Numbered from the stretch's first letter, positions 11,839 through 25,204 are shown. The stretch: 64,000 nucleotides of DNA from Gigaspora rosea (GCA_003550325.1 QKWP01000410.1:189172-253171), one strand, 5' to 3'. Program-made: numbers and translations. The notes: generated from the sequence alone by a model not told the origin.

Positions 11839-14032
11839 ATATTATAATATTACTGTATCATGTATTTTTTATTATATCAGTAAAGAAAGTCTTTTTGTGT
11901 TGGGTGCGGAGGATCTGTTTTTCATGCACTTGTAATTTTATTGTTCATATGTAGAAAGAATCATATGAGTTTGCGCATTCAAGAATTTCTGTGCCAGGTT
12001 TTGTCGGTCACGATCGTAAAATTAAAATTATGAAATAGCTTTTCATGCTCTAACAAAAAAAATTCCTCTTATAATTTTTCCTTAAGTTCTCTTCTGACTA
12101 AAAATTCTGGTGAAATTAAACCATTTCACCAGGTGAAATGGTGAAACCAGAATTACACCAAAAATAAAATTTGGTGAAATTGAATTGGTGAAATGGTGAA
12201 ACGGTGAAACAGTGAATTGGTGATCTTCTAAAAAAAGCACTTTGCTTTCATTTATTTCAACTAGATACACGAAATCGACGAACTTGCTTAGTGTTGAGAA
12301 TAAAGTTACTTGCTTCTGTCACTAAATACCATTCTGTTATCAGTATAATTGTTGGTAAATTAAAAAAATTTTTGTGGGAGTATTAAAGAATTTTTATTTG
12401 TACTCAAGTGCTATATCCTAGGATATTTTCTAAAAAAATTAGATTCTTTAATAACAAGTACAAATTTGTATGCTAAAATAATTTTGAAAAAAAATTGGTA
12501 TTAGGAAAAAAATTTTATAAAAATCTTTACTATAATTGGCTATGATGACTCCCAAAAGTTCAAGCCACATGATGATGCTTTATTACAGTACTATTGTAGC
12601 ATGATATAGTCAATGTAACTCAAATGAAGGGCATAAATTCACATAATGGTTGTAAAATATGCCACAAGACCTGAACTTTTAAACTATCTTTTCTTCTCAG
12701 AATTGTTTTTAAAATCAACTTTGTGAAGTTGATTATAAGGAATCTTTGGTCAATTTTAATATGATTTTATAAAAGGTACCTCCATGTGACGATTATAAAG
12801 ATCTTTCATGATTGTCATGTGACTGTAACTTTTTTACTATTAAATTTGATCACAAAGACTATATGACAGTCAACTCTATTTGGCTAATTTTTGGGGCAGT
12901 GTTAAGAAAGTTTCACAAGATAGAAATTAGGGTGCTGACATTTATTAGTTAATATTTTAGGGAGTGGGGGGTCAAGAAAAATCTTATCTTAGTTAAATTT
13001 GATTAGCTAAAATTCTATTTATAAATCTTACCTGGAAGGTAATAAATGTTAGTGACCTTATATAAAATTCAACATATGGTCCACTTTTATTATATCTTAG
13101 GAAACATGGAGTGTAACTTAGTAAAATTTGGTGAAATTCTACAAAAACAGGTCAAAAAACATTTTAGCATACAAATTTGTACACTATACAGTTTAAGAGA
13201 TAATGATAGCTTATATATAATTTTTATAATAGTATCAATAATTGGATGTTTTTAACACTGATCTCAATTTTGTAATATGCATAGTTTCTATAAAGGTAGT
13301 TATACCAATCATGTCATGAAATCAAATAACTTAATTCTGGTATTTGCAAGATTCTTATCTAGATTTGAATCGACAGAAGAATCATTCAGCAAATTTTTAC
13401 TAGGTGTCCCAGAATTTATGATAACAGCTTTAATGGAGCTGTAACCAAATTTCTCTTCCTAAGACATTATTTTATACTTGCAATATATAAATATATTGCA
13501 CTTGGGTGTGAAATATAAGGCTACACAAGAATGCAATATCTAGATTAATTCTTAAATAAATACAATTTTTTCTTTTACCAAAAAATTATTATTATAAAAT
13601 TTTCAAGCCTCATTGTGTTAGTGTGACACATTAACTTGTTAATATATATTACATGTTATTAATTGCAGATTTTTTATAAGCATTAAAAAATAATTGCTTT
13701 TGTTTTAATTTACAGGTCAAATTGTATTGGAAGCTTTTTTTTATTATTTATGTATGTATAAAAAACAATAAAATGATATTTTTTTGGGTCAGATGCATCA
13801 GATCTAGGTTGGCATTTAGTCCAAATTGTTAGTAGGTTCTATAGCAAAATTATCAGCTGGGTATTTTTTTATTTAATAAATTGATATAATTTTATTAGTA
13901 AAATTTTTTATAATCTTAGGGCAAAATTGATCAATTCTGACTCAGCCAACTATGATTTTGATATATTCTGACACAAAATTTTGAGAATCTCATAGTTACT
14001 CAATGCTGATTGGTCAGTTGTTTGTTTTGATA
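11839..14032. other. Intergenic; GGTGAAAT word array
   Basis: No gene. From about 12105 to 12225 the word GGTGAAAT/ATTTCACC is repeated about ten times in both orientations (CATTTCACCAGGTGAAATGG near 12123), similar in style to the hAT-like element interiors elsewhere, but I found no termini or target duplication. The remainder is AT-rich with no recognisable feature. Confidence 0.4.
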
Positions 14033-16256
14033 TTAAGGGTAGGGTGAACGTAGATCATTTTTCATATGATTTACGCTGTACAATAAAATTACATAGTACC
14101 ACAAAAATACACCCCTGATAAAACTTTTTAAACTCATGACCAATTTTTACCAAAACGTGACAGCACATAGAATAAGGTTTAGTCTTTATAGTCATGAAAT
14201 TCTAAAACTTTGTGCATTTAAAAAAAAGTAAATTTTATATATCATAGAATTTTCTTAGATGGACCCAAATTTCCTTAGGTCGCACAAAAAAAAAGAGGTT
14301 CTATCCGTTTCTAGAATAAATAAACATCCAATCAAATTCGAATAGAATCTTATAATACTTGTAGTAAAAGAGACTAATCTCAAGACACGTACTCAATAAC
14401 TTTCAGAGGTTTGAGATCCCGATGTTCATATTCTTGATAATTTTATATAAATAAATCGTATAGTGGCCAGCACAGGATTACATGCTAATGTAATAAAAAA
14501 AAATTGTATCCATTTTTTACCTGTTTAACCTAACAATTATTCCCATCCTTCCCAAGTAACGACTAGAGATTATCAAATACAATATTAAGGGCAGATGGCA
14601 CTGACAATTCAAACGTATATAAGTATGAACATATGAAGTTCTTTACCAATATTTATTTTATTTTTTCTTTTTTCAGCAAATTTATTAAGCCATTATCAAT
14701 AATTCTGTCTATTTTTTATTTGTCTTCAGTATATAGGCGAATTGAGTAGTTGAAAAATGAAAACATATATTTATTATAATGTATATATGTTGTTAGGTAG
14801 ACTAATTAAGTGGGTTGGGGGGATTGATTTTAAGAATAATGAAACAAGATGAATTTTAAGCAAAGTTACTATTAAGATGTTTTGTGAGTTTTATTTATAA
14901 AATTCAGTTTGTTCTTTCCAAATTCACAAATTTCAAATTATTATAAAAAGCTCCATTATAATTATGCTATGCGCCTAAGAATTATATCCAAGAATTCTTT
15001 ATTATTTTAATAAATAATTACAGATAAATTTAAAAATTCTATAACTTATATTGAACTAAAAATTTAAATTTGCAATCATATCTTCAAGATTTTAGAACAA
15101 TCACTTTCTGATTAAATATTGCTATACAAATCCCAGATACTGTTGAGCTCAGAATATTTTGTCTCATGAAAAAATTAAAACCAATGCTAAAAAAAAAAAA
15201 AATAATAAAGAAGTATCTGGAAGGGAAATTAACCTAGCATTGATCATAAACAGGCATTAAATTATAAGTAAACGCTATTAAAAAAACAATTGATTCACAT
15301 AATAAATATTCATTCTATATACGCATAATTCTTGTAGCTATCAAATTGTATATTTACCTAAGTGTCTATATTCCCCTTCCTTGATAATTAGTATTCTTGA
15401 AGCAGCTTTTTCATAGGATTCAAATGCTTTATTAAATCTTGATCAACACCAAAGGCTAATTGCCCACGTATAATTTAATGATCCAACTTATATTTTTCTT
15501 CAACTCGATGCCCTTTTAGTATCAGGTGCTTTTTCTACTGTTATTCTATCTTTTAGCAAACCCACAATGGTTTTCATTATTCTCTTTATATTCTTTTTCA
15601 AATCCGCATCATCCTCGAGTGCTGCCAATTCCGTTTTCATATCATAAACCAATATTACTGATTCATACTGCATCTTTGCCTCTGTCTCAAAAAACTCGTT
15701 TAATCGTTACCTAGAAAAAGAAAGTGTGTTAGTTGTAACCACAGACAAGAAAAAGAACAATATGCATCTACTGTATAGCAAAAGTATAAAGAAATTATAC
15801 TCCTAAAAATATTTCAGAGCCAGAAAGGACGAAGGCATTTGAAAAAAAAGGAGTTAATAGTTGAACGTATTTATAGAAAAGAAAACAAAAAAGCAATGCT
15901 TTAAAAAAATTCGGTAAAGTATTTAAAAATTTTTCGTTCTTTAAATTAATAAGTAAAAAAAGCTCTAACTTACATTTCCGTATTGCATGCTTTACCGCAA
16001 TGCTCGAATCTAAGATTAAAAGTCTTTTGTGTATGTACGTACTATAGAGTGCTGCATACAAACTCGATTTGTAACCGAGGGATATGGTACGAGAAGAAGG
16101 TTAAAATTCAAAGCAAACGATTCTTAGTAACGAAGCTTAGCGAATTCATGGAACGTTCTAGATTAAAGATTTACATTCGATTTCCATGTATGTTACACAA
16201 AAATGATGGATCACTGATTACATATGAAAAATGATCTACGTTCACCCTACCCTTAA
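14033..16256. mobile_element. TTAA-flanked DNA transposon with perfect 32-bp TIR
   Basis: GGGTAGGGTGAACGTAGATC and the bases after it (14037-14068) are repeated exactly inverted at 16221-16252, giving a 32-bp perfect TIR. Immediately outside is TTAA on both sides (14033-14036, 16253-16256). A TTAA duplication is the piggyBac signature, although piggyBac termini usually begin CCC rather than GGG, so the superfamily is a suggestion. The 2.2-kb interior has no transposase that I recognise but carries host-gene-like coding pieces on the minus strand. Perfect TIRs suggest a recent insertion. Confidence 0.65.
15360..16061 (-). pseudogene. Captured host-like gene pieces inside the TTAA element
   Basis: Reading the minus strand from high to low coordinates: a piece ending DSSIAVKHAIRKC followed by GTAAGT (about 16061-15975), then a coding-like block at about 15705-15510 containing KMQYESVILVYDMKTELAAL and NIKRIMKTIVGLLKDRI, then LAFGVDQDL and, in another frame, AFESYEKAASRILIIKEGEY (about 15455-15360). 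The blocks are helical and charged, somewhat like MIT or Sel1/TPR helices, but I cannot name the family. The frame changes and stop codons show it is not functional. It is best read as a fragment captured by the transposon. Confidence 0.45.
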
Positions 16257-17289
16257 GAGTAGAGGGTATGATGATCATTTTTGTATATAGAAATGTGGTA
16301 TTTTTTGTATAACATATGTGAAAAATCGTAGAAAATCAAAGATCTAGCATTTTTTATGATAATTGATATTTTTTATTTTTTTTTTACATACAAATCATTA
16401 CTAGTGTTACTGGTTTTGGTGTTGTTTTGTATTGTTGTATTATTGGAGCTTTGTTGCAAACTCACCACTTTTGGTATTGTAGTTTTTGATGTTGCTAAAT
16501 GTTCTTGTAAATGCAGATTTTGTTGTTTGTATAGTTCTATATCACTAAGGTGTTTGTCACTTCTAGTATTACTATGGATATGGATTTTGTTATTTTGAGT
16601 AGCTTCATGTTGTTACCTTATGAAAATGTTTTGACATTAAATCTTGGATTAGAAAAAAGAATGGATTAGAAAATGTACTTTATACAAATATCATGTAGGT
16701 CACTTTTAGATAAGAAAGATAGAAATACTAGCAGGTACAGACAATAGACCAGTATTTTTTAATTTTAGCCCTATAGCGAATAAAATAATTCAAAAGTATT
16801 ATGGAATAGTAGTTAAAAGTTTATATTTTTAATTAGTAAATTTCTTTTGTTGTTTTTAATTTCAATAATTAATTTATATTTACAGGTTAAATAGAACTTA
16901 TTTAGAGTTAAAAATGAGATTTAATTAAAATCAAGTTTGAAGGCTAGAACTAAAAATAGAATCAGATGGGATTTAGAGTCAAGTATTAAATAATGACTAC
17001 TATTACTATATTATTAGAAACTAGTACTTTTATAAATAATTTTAATTTATTTATGCACAGCTAAATTTTTAAATATTTTATTCAAAAGAAATTGTATTTT
17101 ATTTGTAATACTAATTATTGTAAAAATTATTATAAAGCAAATTATTATTATTATTATTTTATAATTTATTAAAAAAAAATGAAATTTATATCATAAACTT
17201 GTATCTAATATTATAACAATACATATTACTTTTAGTAATAATAATTTCCAACACTATGTTCTACTTGTGTTTTCCATCTTTGCTAATGC
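16257..17289. other. Intergenic; GTT-rich low-complexity patch
   Basis: No gene. About 16395-16610 is imperfect TGTTGT/GGTGTTG sequence giving a long hydrophobic frame by composition alone. The reverse complement of this style of repeat occurs at 38090-38240. The remainder is plain AT-rich DNA. Confidence 0.4.
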
Positions 17290-17975
17290 TTAATAATAAA
17301 TATTGGGAATGATACTGAAATCAGATGATGCTAAAATTCATGTAATCTCTGTATAATCAGGTTTTCTAAAATTTTTAAAACTGGTGTAAACAATTGATTT
17401 ACACTATATCGAATGCTATAAACTGCATAAATCGCATTCTTAAAGACCTTCTAACTGTATCAAAAAGACGTCTCTAAATCTAACCCTAAGCATGAGACAA
17501 AAAGCATCTATAACAAAAAAAAATTTTTGTCTCGTGTTTAGAGTTAGGGTTAGGGTCACCTTTTTGATACAGTTAGAATATCTTTTATATATTGATAGGG
17601 TTCAGAATAGGCCAGCCTGTTAGGCCTATTGGACTTTTTTTGAAAATTAATTTGGGCCACGTCTCATAGTGCTAGTCATATGATAATTTATTATGTGACT
17701 GGCACTTTTACAACGTGACCCAAATTAACTTTTTAAAAAAGCCCAACAGGCTAACGGGCCGGCCCATTCTGAACCCTATATATAGATATCAGGAATGTGA
17801 TTTATGCAGCAAATAGGCATATATTAAATTAACCTCAGTTATAGCATTCAATTATTTTGATTATATAGTATAGATCAATTGTTTACACGAATTTCAGAAA
17901 TTTTAGGAATCGATAATACAAAGATCACGTGGATTTTAGCATCATCCATTTTTAGCATTATCCCCAACAATAAAT
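17290..17975. repeat. Large foldback with a later insertion in its right arm
   Basis: The left arm runs from about 17290 (phrase GATGATGCTAAAATTCA at 17327) to 17510 and the right arm from about 17520 to 17975 (phrase GATTTTAGCATCATCC). Matching phrases occur in mirrored order: GTGTAAACAATTGAT / ATCAATTGTTTACAC, TGATTTATGCAG / CTGCATAAATCG and TTCTAACTGTATCAAAAA / TTTTTGATACAGTTAGAA. The centre is a poly-A/T hairpin near 17515. The right arm is interrupted by the hAT-like element at 17598-17777. Without it, the foldback is about 500 bp. Confidence 0.75.
17598..17777. mobile_element. hAT-like miniature element nested in a foldback
   Basis: Inverted termini TAGGGTTCAGAAT and ATTCTGAACCCTA with long imperfect arms (TTAATTTGGGCCACGT / ACGTGACCCAAATTAA). 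Flanking octamers TATATTGA and TATATAGA differ at one position, fitting an 8-bp hAT duplication. 180 bp, no coding capacity, unusually rich in GGCC words. It splits the right arm of the surrounding foldback, so it inserted later. Confidence 0.75.
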
Positions 17976-18833
17976 AAATGCCTTCTGTTTATTCCTTTTA
18001 ACTTTAATCTCCTAATGGTAACAATATCTAACTTTTTTTGTTTTACAACATGTCCTATCACAGCTGATTTTGATAATAAATGCCTTCATTTCAAAGCATA
18101 AATAATGTATAATAAGTTCTATCTTTGAAAATTTTTAATAGCAAATAAATACTCCTTTTCAACTTCAATCTATATTTATAATGGTTATGGTTTAAAGTAA
18201 CTTTAAAAACACAATTGTTATATTGAATTTGCAAGACAATATATAGATTCTGATTTATAAAACCACCAAATGCTTGAAACAGTCTTGAAACACTTAAATA
18301 GAAAACTTAAAAAACAAAAAAAACCAAATTATCTTATCAAAGTATTCAGTTTTATATATACTAGTAAAATTCTTAAAATGAGTCTAAATATTGTATATCT
18401 TGGTGCCTTTTATTTCATATACCTTTTCTATTTACAAACATATGTGCTTTTAAGGGTCAGATTTGAAGTTATTGGGTTTTTATACTATGGTAGAGTTTAG
18501 TTGGTTTTTTACAAATATGGGGCATGTCTAAAGCCATGTGTGGTTATATGTTTTTGATTTTTTGATTAGGGTTAGGGTAAGGGTTAGTCTAGGATCAGAG
18601 TTAGAATATTCTGTATAGTAAAATAGCTAGTAAAATTGCCTCTTCGACATTTTTTGTTAATGCTTCAAGGTAGGTTTAGATGCTTGTTTCTTGTATTTTT
18701 GACGCTCTTTACTTTTTTTCACTTTATTTTTTTTGTCAGGCTGATCTGTGTCGATCAAAACAAACAATTTTATTGCCTCTATATTACGTGATGTACACGG
18801 CTTTAGACGATCCCACAAATATGGGAATATGAT
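17976..18833. other. Intergenic; short telomere-like string
   Basis: No gene. A string GGGTTAGGGTAAGGGTTAG lies at about 18566-18586. The rest, including a hydrophobic open frame near 18270-18500, shows no recognisable protein. Confidence 0.4.
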
Positions 18834-19080
18834 TATACTTGCTGGCAAAACATGGACAAATCCCAAATTCAAAAAAAACAATTGCTATTTGTAAAAGATT
18901 AAATCAAAAAAGTAGTCTTAAAATTTTGCAAATATATTATCTACAACAATAAGAATATCTACTATTTGTTTAAACAAAGATTATTAATAAAGTTTTTGAG
19001 AAATTAATTTGGGATATATTTGGGATTTGGGTGCGGACGAATCCCAAACTATAGTAATTGGGATTTTGCCAACATGTATA
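18834..19080. mobile_element. hAT-like miniature element with perfect 8-bp duplication
   Basis: Termini TATACTTGCTGGCAAAA and the complementary TTTTGCCAACATGTATA; both sides flanked by AATATGAT (18826-18833 and 19081-19088), a perfect 8-bp duplication. 247 bp, non-coding. The subterminal parts repeat the word AATCCCAAA/TTTGGGATT on both sides of a plain AT-rich core. Confidence 0.8.
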
Positions 19081-19088
19081 AATATGAT

Positions 19089-20565
19089 ACAGTAGAATAA
19101 GCTATTTATTTTAGAAGTCAATAGAATAAATTACTATCCAGAAAATTTTAAGAGAACTTTTAGAGTAACCCAGAAAATTTCAGGTTAACCCAAAAAAGTT
19201 TTACTGCATATACAGTACAAGTATATTTTTTAAAATAAAATTGTTTCTAGAAATTTCCCTACTATAAATAGAGGTTTTAATTTGCATGTCATGAAACTTT
19301 GGCAAAGGTTAATCATGATCTTATAAATTTTTATCAGGAATGTATTTTTTGTGTAATATATGATTTTCTCTTGTACTACAAAAATTACATGAAAATGATC
19401 AACATATCCTCTATCCTTAAAAACTTTTAGTACTGCAATATATCTGATATACAATTTTCTTAAACAAATACATAATATTTTAGTTTATGACTTCCTAATA
19501 TTAATGAAGAATATTTGTTTAGTTGATGCCAATGAGGGTTAGTATTATGTTCATAAACATTTCAGGAACAGAAAGTTGTCTACAACATTGGGGTCTAATG
19601 GTTTCATATAAGAAATCAGTTATGGGTTTTTCTTGATAGAGTAGCAACCTTGGCTTATTATAGTACAGAGGATCTTCATTTGTCTGTACTGGCTTCCAGA
19701 GGGTGTCTAGTTAACTATTAGTATTAAGGGTGTCTAGTTTGCAATTAGCAGCTTAGTGCTGGCTTGATAAGAGTGTCTAGGTAACACTGGCTCTTTGGCA
19801 AGTGAGTTGGACCCAGTTAACTGGCCCTTTGGCAAGTGTTAGCCTGTGCTGGCTTTTTGGAAGTGTCGAGTCGGAACCAGGAAACTTCTCGTAATAAGCA
19901 ATATAGTATTTGACTATTTTAATATATTTCGTATTTACTAATTTTTAGTGTAAAATAATAGATTATCCGATTTCCGAATTATTATTATCTTGACGCGATG
20001 TGGGCAGAAAATTTCTAATATCGGGCAGAGATGTGAACTTTATAATTAATTTATTAATTAAAAACGAAATATTATTTTTAAAGAATTTATTAAAAAATTT
20101 CCATTGTAATTTATAATTTAAATAAAATAATATAGTTGGTTATTGTATACGGGCCCTTGAAATTAATTGTGTTTCTCGTCGGTGCAAATTTTGATATAAA
20201 TTCCGTATTCAGTGAATTTCTATACGGTTGTTTGGTCTAATTAACTCTATCAAAAAAGCTTTTTAATATTCGTGTTACAAGTTTGAATCACAATTATTCT
20301 TTTTTTAGTTAGAATCAGTATTCATTTTTAGTGAAAAAGTGTGTATAGAAGGAAATAATAGCGTCAAATTTGAAAGCATTTTTATATTAGTTCACTAATT
20401 TGTTCTGAATAAATAGTCATTACAACATTTATTATAAATTTCCATATGTAGAAAAAAACTAATTTAAATCATACAGCTTTTTTAATAAAAAAATTAGTAC
20501 GATCATAAAGGAGTGTTAAGTGATGAAATTTTAAATAATAGTTCTGAATCCACGAAATTTTATTT
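19089..20565. other. 3' flank of glycogen phosphorylase; diverged minisatellite
   Basis: From about 19685 to 19875 phrases such as GGGTGTCTAGTT, AAGAGTGTCTAGGTAACACT and CTGGCCCTTTGGCAAGTG recur four or five times at irregular spacing, a decayed tandem repeat. The rest up to the phosphorylase stop codon is AT-rich with no second gene seen. Confidence 0.4.
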
Positions 20566-23500
20566 TTACGCGGAGCAAGGTTTAGCATTCCAAATTCTGT
20601 TAGCATATTCTATAATGGCACGATCACTAATGAAGTTAAATTTAAAGTAAATATGAATAACGAATAGAAATTAAATTATCAAATATAATGCATTCAATGA
20701 TTTGATTATACATACGATGAGAATTTACCCATTCGGGCAGTGCATAGAATACTCTTTCTCGTCCAATCGTCTTGATTTTTATATGCTTCATCAACTAAGT
20801 TCTGTGCGCTAAGATATGAACCGAAATCATCCGAGATTAAGTAGTAATCTTTGCCGATAGTCAAAGTATTAATTAGAGGAGAAAATATGCGTGAATCGCC
20901 AAAATGACCGGATTCGATATCATTAATAACTTCTTGTAGTGCGGGATCAATTGGTACATTGCGATACCTATTATATGTATACAATTAAGTATATATGAAA
21001 CAATATCAAATTCATAAGTATATAATATACAACGATAATTACCTATGAGCGTGCCTCAAGTCTTCGACTTGATCGGCCAAATTTCCAAACATGAAGATAT
21101 TATCATCACCAATTTCTTCATGAATTTCAATATTTGCACCATCAACAGTTCCGAGAATTAAACCGCCGTTTAAGACAAATTTCATATTGCTAGTGCCAGA
21201 AGCTTCAGTACCAGCTGTTGAAATGTGCTGTGAAATGTCTGATGCTGGAATAATAATTTCAGCAACAGATACATTATAATCAGGAATGAAAACAACCTTA
21301 ATTGACGTGGAAGATTAATGTTATTTAATGTCATTATGCAAAACATTTTACAATAAATAATAAATAATTTATCAACCTTTAAGGTATCTTCAATAGACTC
21401 ATCCTTGTTAACGACTTCTGCGACACTATTTATCAGTTTTATGACCAACTTTGCAATATAATAACCTGTAAAAAAGAAGGAATATGAATTTGAATTAGAA
21501 TTAGAAATCTCACTTTTTTAAAAAAAAGTTAACTGGTCAATGGATTCACCTGGCGCTGCTTTTCCACCAAATATGACAACACGTTTAACAACTTCGCATC
21601 TTTCTTCCGAAGACATTTTCTTCAATGAATTATACCGATGGATAACACTAAAGGTGATATTATTAACTTTTGCAATAATAGATATAACCTATACGATAGA
21701 TAGATTCTAACATTAAAGAAATTAAACAAACCTTAAGATATTCATAAATTGTCTTTTGTATTCATGAATTCTTTTCACTTGAATATCAAACAAGGCGTTA
21801 GGGTTAACTACAACCCCAGTATGTGTCTTGATGTATTCAGCTAATCGAACCTGAAACCGAAAAAAAGAGAATTAATAAAATGTAATATATGAACCAGTAT
21901 TATGAGACAGTTAGGACATAAACCTTATTAGAACGCTTAACGGTAACCCATTGTTTTTTGAATTCTTTGTCATCAGCAAACTTTTCGAGTTTGCTCAACG
22001 AACTTAAATCCTATTATAAAAAAAAAAAAAAAAAAGCATAAATAAATTGCATGTATTCTATATTGTCATTACAGGGATATTAGATAAATACTTTTAGCCA
22101 ATCCTTGCTGCCTATGACTTCTGTAATCAAATCGCCTAGTTTTGGGTTGGCTTGATGCAACCATCTAGGAAATACAAGACAGTAAGAGAATGATGATAAG
22201 AATAAATAAGGAATTCATAACTAGAGTACCTTCGAGGAGTAATGCCATTGGTTACATTAGTAAACTTTTCAGAGCCATAAAATTTAACGAAATCTTTGAA
22301 AATCTGTTATATGATGGTAAATACAGTTTTAGCAAAGAAAAAAAAAAAAACTAAAAAAAAAAATTACAATTAATCATAATTATTATTTACAGTTGTTTTG
22401 ATCAGGTTTGAATGCAATTCAGCAACACCATTAACTTGATGTGAACCTAATAAAATATTTTAGATATTGTATATTAAAATAATAATTAAGTATTATCATT
22501 AAACAAAAAAATAATTAATCAGAACATACCAACTATGGCAAGATGCGCCATTCTGAATAGAAGGATTAATCGATCAATTAATTAATAATTTTTAATTAAC
22601 CAATTTCCAATAGACTAAATACCAACCTTACGAATTGTGGCGTCGCTTCTTCAATTATAGATAATTTTGCCAGAATGTCCCTATCATCAGGGAAAAGTTT
22701 TTCAACATTTTGTAAGAAAAACTATATAAAACAAATATTATAAAGTGTAAGTTTATTGATGATCTTAACACAATAGGAAAGAAATAATAACTCAGCACAC
22801 CAGATTGACATCGAAAATAATTTGCATATGTCTTGGTAATAAATAAGCGACCATTGGTACAGGCCATTTTTCCATGGCTTCAGGAAGGATAGTGTGATTT
22901 GTGAACGCAAACGTACGGGTAACAATGTTCCAAGCCTCATCCCAGTCAAGACCCTATAGATTTTTAAAGAGATTAGGTTTTGAATTATACCCTAAATAAA
23001 ATGAGGGTAGTAAATTTACCTCGAGATCAACTAAGATCCTTTGTAATTCGACAATAGCAAGTGTTGGATGTGTATCTATAAAAACATATAAAATCATACA
23101 TTAGTTTAACATGCCTGGAATATACTTAATTAAATAAACAGTATTAAATTAGCATACCATTCAATTGGATAGCAACCTTACAATAAAAAATAATGAAATA
23201 TTAGAAATAAAATAAAGTAAAATAAATAATTATTAGAAATAAATAATATATAAATAAATAAATATATATATAGAATAATAGAAATATATAATATATATTA
23301 GGAATATAAATAATATGTGGTTCTTTCACTTTTAATATTACCTGATCAGGAAATTTACTCCACGGTTTTTCAGATTTTTTGAAGCGACGAACACTTTATG
23401 AGATTGAAATGATGACATATATTAATATAACGCGATGAAGTATAGATTGTACCCAGGTAGAAAATATTATCATATGGTTATAATAAAAATACCCGGATAA

Positions 23501-25204
23501 CCGGGTAATTAAATCATACCCGGGTAGAAATTTTCCTGACGGGTACAATCTCTACGATGAAATTTCACATAATAAAATAAATTATCGAACACATACATGT
23601 CGTGTAGACTAGCAGCGACCCAAAAGTATTGTTGTTTGAGACGCAATTCTTTACCAACCATATGGTTGTCATTTGGATATAGGACAGCAGTGATATTTTC
23701 AGCCTGCATTTGTTCTTGAACAGCCTGCTCGTATTGACCTTCGTTAAATCGGCCAAGATCAAACTGGCGCTTTGGTTTACTACTCCATAAACGGATATTA
23801 ATGCAGTTCTTGGTACCATATCCTATATGGCATTATAATAAAATTATAATATAAAGTAAGTAGAGGAATTACAATATAAAATCGTAAAAAAATAAATAGA
23901 AAAAACTAACCAGGAATAGGAACATCGTAAGCAACAGCTTTTATTACATCATTGCCTTCCCAAACATGTCGAACTCGACCATCTTCATCAGTATATTTAT
24001 TGACAGATCCACCGAATTGAATATCAACAACGACATCAAGACGTGGTAATTCCCAAGGATTATCGAAATTTAACCAATAATCAGGGAATTCTACTTGATA
24101 ACCATCCTTTAATCTAAAAAAAAAAAATAAAAATAAAAATAAAAGTAAATTTAGAATAAATTAATGTAATTTAATGTAATAATTTTTTTCATAGTGAGAA
24201 ATAAAAAAAAGTTCAATACCTTTGTTGGAAGATACCATAAGTATATCTGAGGCCGTATCCCCAAGCTGGATAATCTAATGAAGCTAAAGAATCCATATAA
24301 CAAGCGGCAAGACGACCGAGACCTCCATTACCAAGAGCAGCATCGACTTCTTCATCAAGGATATCTTCCATTCTGAAACCTAAGTCCTTAACACCCTCTA
24401 AGAGGGGAAAAACAAGTCACGTACAAGTTTGAAGGTAACACATTAAAAAAAAAGGTAATAAAATAAATTAGATAATTGAATCAAATTAGTGAAAATACCT
24501 CCAAAATTTTCCTTTAACCCCAAATTAAGAAGGGCATTATCCAATGATCTACCCAATAAAAATTCCAAAGACAGATAATAAACGCGCTTTGGATCAGCTT
24601 CGGTGTGACTCTAAAAAAACACATAATAATAAGCCTTTTCGTTAGTTATGTTTTAAAAATAAACTTTGTGATATAAGAAAAAATATACACATTATATTAT
24701 ATAAATTCAACCTAAAAGAAAATTAAATCAATACAGACCTGTTGTGTATCATTCCATCGTTTGATTAATTGATCACGAACACTATATACGTATTAAATAA
24801 ACATATTAAATATATTAAACATATTAACAGATTAATAAAATATTCAATAAGGACGACTTAAATGACTTACGTATGAGCGGTAGCTTGATATGCACTAAAG
24901 TTATCGATATTATAAACGGATCTGGCAAGCGTTGTGGTCACGTGACGAACAAAAGATCTTTGAAAGTTTTCTTTGTCTACGATAATGTAATTAAAACTTA
25001 AAAAAGTTTATAAAGACATGACGAAGTCTAAAGCAAGGCGAATTTATTTCTTTAGATCAAATACCAACCATCGTTCTCATTGACGGCACATTTTTCCCAT
25101 AAACCTACAATTTTTGGATCTAAACTTGCTTGGTCATTTTTCGTTACGCCAGTAGGGGTACGTTTATGATATCTTATCCTAGAACTGGAATTAGGGGTAG
25201 ACAT
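20566..25204 (-). CDS. GPH1: Glycogen phosphorylase, complete, 23 coding exons
   Basis: Releases glucose-1-phosphate from glycogen with pyridoxal phosphate as cofactor, in the cytosol. ATG at 25204, TAA at 20568; coding exons run from 25204-25069 to 20637-20566, introns short and GT-AG. The protein is about 853 residues, against 842 in rabbit muscle and about 900 in yeast. Family motifs in order: [20 protein letters not shown] (near 105-125), [91 protein letters not shown], and the cofactor site [14 protein letters not shown], where the Lys of NMKF (about 704) binds PLP. The N-terminus [14 protein letters not shown] has basic residues before threonines, like the regulatory phosphosite of fungal phosphorylases; regulation there is inferred. 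Glycogen is a main carbohydrate store of these fungi. Frame is open throughout; I see no damage. Confidence 0.97.
23441..23554. mobile_element. hAT-like miniature element in a phosphorylase intron
   Basis: Inverted termini TATAGATTGTACCC and GGGTACAATCTCTA enclose 114 bp, flanked by CGATGAAG (23433-23440) and CGATGAAA (23555-23562), an 8-bp duplication with one mismatch. The interior repeats ACCCGG and CCGGGT (ACCCGGATAACCGGGTA near 23492). It sits in intron 7 (about 23395-23599) of glycogen phosphorylase and does not touch splice sites. The same TACCCGG word recurs at 25608-25665 and 26205-26560. Confidence 0.7.

Noticed and set aside
14410-14460. Minus-strand text EHRDLKPLK resembling a kinase catalytic loop
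   Set aside because: None of the other kinase motifs are nearby and the expected Asn two residues after LKP is absent; likely coincidence.
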